NCBI GenBank assembly: GCA_003133425.1
Contig: PKXI01000420.1
Span: 8,975-34,543 of the forward strand
DNA length: 25,569 nucleotides
Direction of reading: 5' to 3'
DNA from: Acidobacteriaceae bacterium
GTDB lineage: Bacteria; Acidobacteriota; Terriglobia; Terriglobales; Acidobacteriaceae
In this document: positions 24,400-25,569 of the stretch, piece by piece
Layout: each line of letters begins with the position of its first letter
How positions within the stretch are numbered: the first letter of the stretch is position 1
Program-made: the position numbers and the translations under genes
The notes under the pieces: generated by a model
Told to the model about the DNA's origin: nothing
The model's database searches: none
Seen by the model: only the letters and a program-made list of their open reading frames with translations

Positions 24400-25482
24400 A
24401 TGAAACTTGGTCTGGGTCTCTACCGGCACATGCTGAACGACGAATACTATTCGTTCGCGGTTCAGGCAGGATGCACGCACGTCATCGTTCACCTGGTGGA
24501 CTACTTCAAACAGGGCGAGGCCAATCCCTCCCGGAACCAGCCCACCGGCAGCAAGGACAAGCCTTGGGGCGTCGCCGGCGATCCTGACAAGCTTTGGACC
24601 GCCGATGAGTTGATCCGGTTGCGCAAACAAGTCGAGGCCGCGGGCCTGAAACTCGAAGCCATCGAGAATCTCGATCCCGCCCACTGGCACGACATCCTGC
24701 TCGATGGCCCCAAGCGTGCTCTCCACATTCGCAACGTCCAAGCCATCCTCAGAGCAATGGGCGAGGCGGGAATCGGTACACTCGGCTACAACTTCTCCAT
24801 CGCCGGTGTGGGCGGTCGCGTCAGCGGGCCATTCGCCCGCGGCGGCGCGGAGTCGGTCGGCATGGATGGGCCCGTCGACACGCCCATCCCCAACGGCACG
24901 GTCTGGAACATGATCTACGACCAGAACGCCCCCGCAGGTTTTCTTCCGTCTATCTCGCACGACGAGCTATGGAGCCGCCTGCAGCGCTTCCTTGAAGAAG
25001 TCCTGCCCGTCGCCGAGCAGGCCGGAGTTCGCCTCGCTCTCCATCCCGACGATCCGCCCATGCCCACCATGCGCCGCCAACCCCGCCTCGTCTATCAGCA
25101 GGCCATATATCAGCGCGTCATCGACATCTCTCCGAGCCCCAGCAACATGCTCGAGTTTTGCCTCGGCACGCTCGCCGAAATGTCCGAGGGCAACCTCTAC
25201 GACACGGTCGAGCAGTACAGCGCCCAGAAGCGCCTCGCCTACATCCACTTCCGCAACGTCAGCGGCAAGGTACCCCACTACCACGAGACCTTCATCGACG
25301 ATGGCGACGTGGATATGCTCCGCATCCTGGCCATCCTCTACAAAAACAAATTTGACGGCGTGATGATCCCTGACCACAGCCCGCAGATGACCTGCACGGC
25401 GCCGTGGCATGCCGGAATGGCGCACACACTGGGCTTCATGCGCGCCGCAATCATGGCCCTGGAACGCGGCTTCGCCATCTGA
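24400..25482 (+). CDS. uxuA: mannonate dehydratase
   Basis: Cytoplasmic enzyme of 360 aa that dehydrates D-mannonate to 2-keto-3-deoxy-D-gluconate in glucuronate breakdown. Family signs are the opening MKLGLGLYRHML, GYNFSIAG (about 129-136), ALHPDDPP with His215 (213-220), Cys254 in EFCLGT, His283 in YIHFRNV and Asp325-His326 in IPDHSP, matching the metal-ligand set of UxuA. The length is somewhat shorter than the 394 aa of the E. coli enzyme, as in many bacterial versions. GGAGAAG precedes the ATG. It is divergent from the apiosidase-like operon. With the UxaA-family pair it indicates both branches of hexuronate catabolism, though the kinase and aldolase are not in this window. Confidence 0.9.
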   Translation: MKLGLGLYRHMLNDEYYSFAVQAGCTHVIVHLVDYFKQGEANPSRNQPTGSKDKPWGVAGDPDKLWTADELIRLRKQVEAAGLKLEAIENLDPAHWHDILLDGPKRALHIRNVQAILRAMGEAGIGTLGYNFSIAGVGGRVSGPFARGGAESVGMDGPVDTPIPNGTVWNMIYDQNAPAGFLPSISHDELWSRLQRFLEEVLPVAEQAGVRLALHPDDPPMPTMRRQPRLVYQQAIYQRVIDISPSPSNMLEFCLGTLAEMSEGNLYDTVEQYSAQKRLAYIHFRNVSGKVPHYHETFIDDGDVDMLRILAILYKNKFDGVMIPDHSPQMTCTAPWHAGMAHTLGFMRAAIMALERGFAI

Positions 25483-25569
25483 CCCACTCGATCTCCGACC
25501 GTTTGTTCCTGCGCCAACTGCGGGCGCCCCAGGTCTAGGGTCCCCAAGGACAGGTCTTCGTCCGTGGGG
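25483..25569. other. noncoding tail after the mannonate dehydratase gene
   Basis: The last 87 bp hold no gene. They contain short complementary runs (GTCC-CCAA-GGAC, and GGAC...GTCC around AGGTCTTC) with two copies of CAGGTCT. This could be part of a terminator or of an intergenic repeat cut by the window edge; neither can be shown. Confidence 0.3.

Overview
The window is about 25.6 kb of GC-rich bacterial chromosome, densely coded and with mostly short gaps. I see no rRNA, tRNA, CRISPR array, integrase or transposase. The gene content suggests a plant-polymer-degrading soil bacterium, most likely Acidobacteriota: a GH106-type rhamnosidase, a DUF5060/apiosidase-like protein, Tat-exported aldo/keto reductase, split UxaA-family enzyme and UxuA. 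This is an inference from gene families; no marker gene is present.

Layout. (1) 10-4001, plus strand: a D-Ala-D-Ala-ligase-like ATP-grasp enzyme with an unusual charged insert, then a secreted GH106-like alpha-L-rhamnosidase. (2) 7618-4081, minus strand: UxaA-family small and large subunits (8-bp overlap), then a secreted clan GH-A hydrolase. (3) 14833-7869, minus strand: seven closely packed genes encoding a short-chain polyprenyl diphosphate synthase, an FtsX/MacB-type ABC permease, its ATPase, a divergent heme-copper-oxidase subunit I-like protein, a small four-helix membrane protein, a fusion of an MFS-like membrane domain to two cytochrome c domains (the first CcoO-like), and a YceI-type lipocalin. 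All junctions overlap except the last, a 30-bp gap. (4) 15275-17879, plus strand: an OmpR-type response regulator, its histidine kinase and a small membrane protein, divergent from block 3 across a 441-bp region with dyads and a plausible promoter. (5) 19955-17959, minus strand: a sugar nucleotidyltransferase and an N-acetylhexosamine 1-kinase-like kinase, with a 14-bp perfect palindrome upstream. (6) 24121-20122, minus strand: a DUF5060/apiosidase-like hydrolase, a Tat-exported aldo/keto reductase with a two-cluster ferredoxin-like tail, and an exported DUF6599-like protein. (7) 24400-25482, plus strand: UxuA-type mannonate dehydratase, separated from block 6 by a 116-bp nested inverted repeat.

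How the genes fit together. Blocks 1, 2, 5, 6 and 7 look like uptake and breakdown of rhamnose-, apiose- and uronate-containing plant polysaccharides (pectin or rhamnogalacturonan type), with uronate catabolism through UxaA/UxuA chemistry and sugar-1-phosphate activation. Block 3 is the most unusual part. It joins isoprenoid synthesis, an export-type ABC transporter, a degenerate oxidase core, c-type heme electron carriers on a transporter-like membrane domain, and an isoprenoid-binding lipocalin family. It may be an undescribed respiratory or lipid-quinone redox module, possibly controlled by the divergent two-component system.
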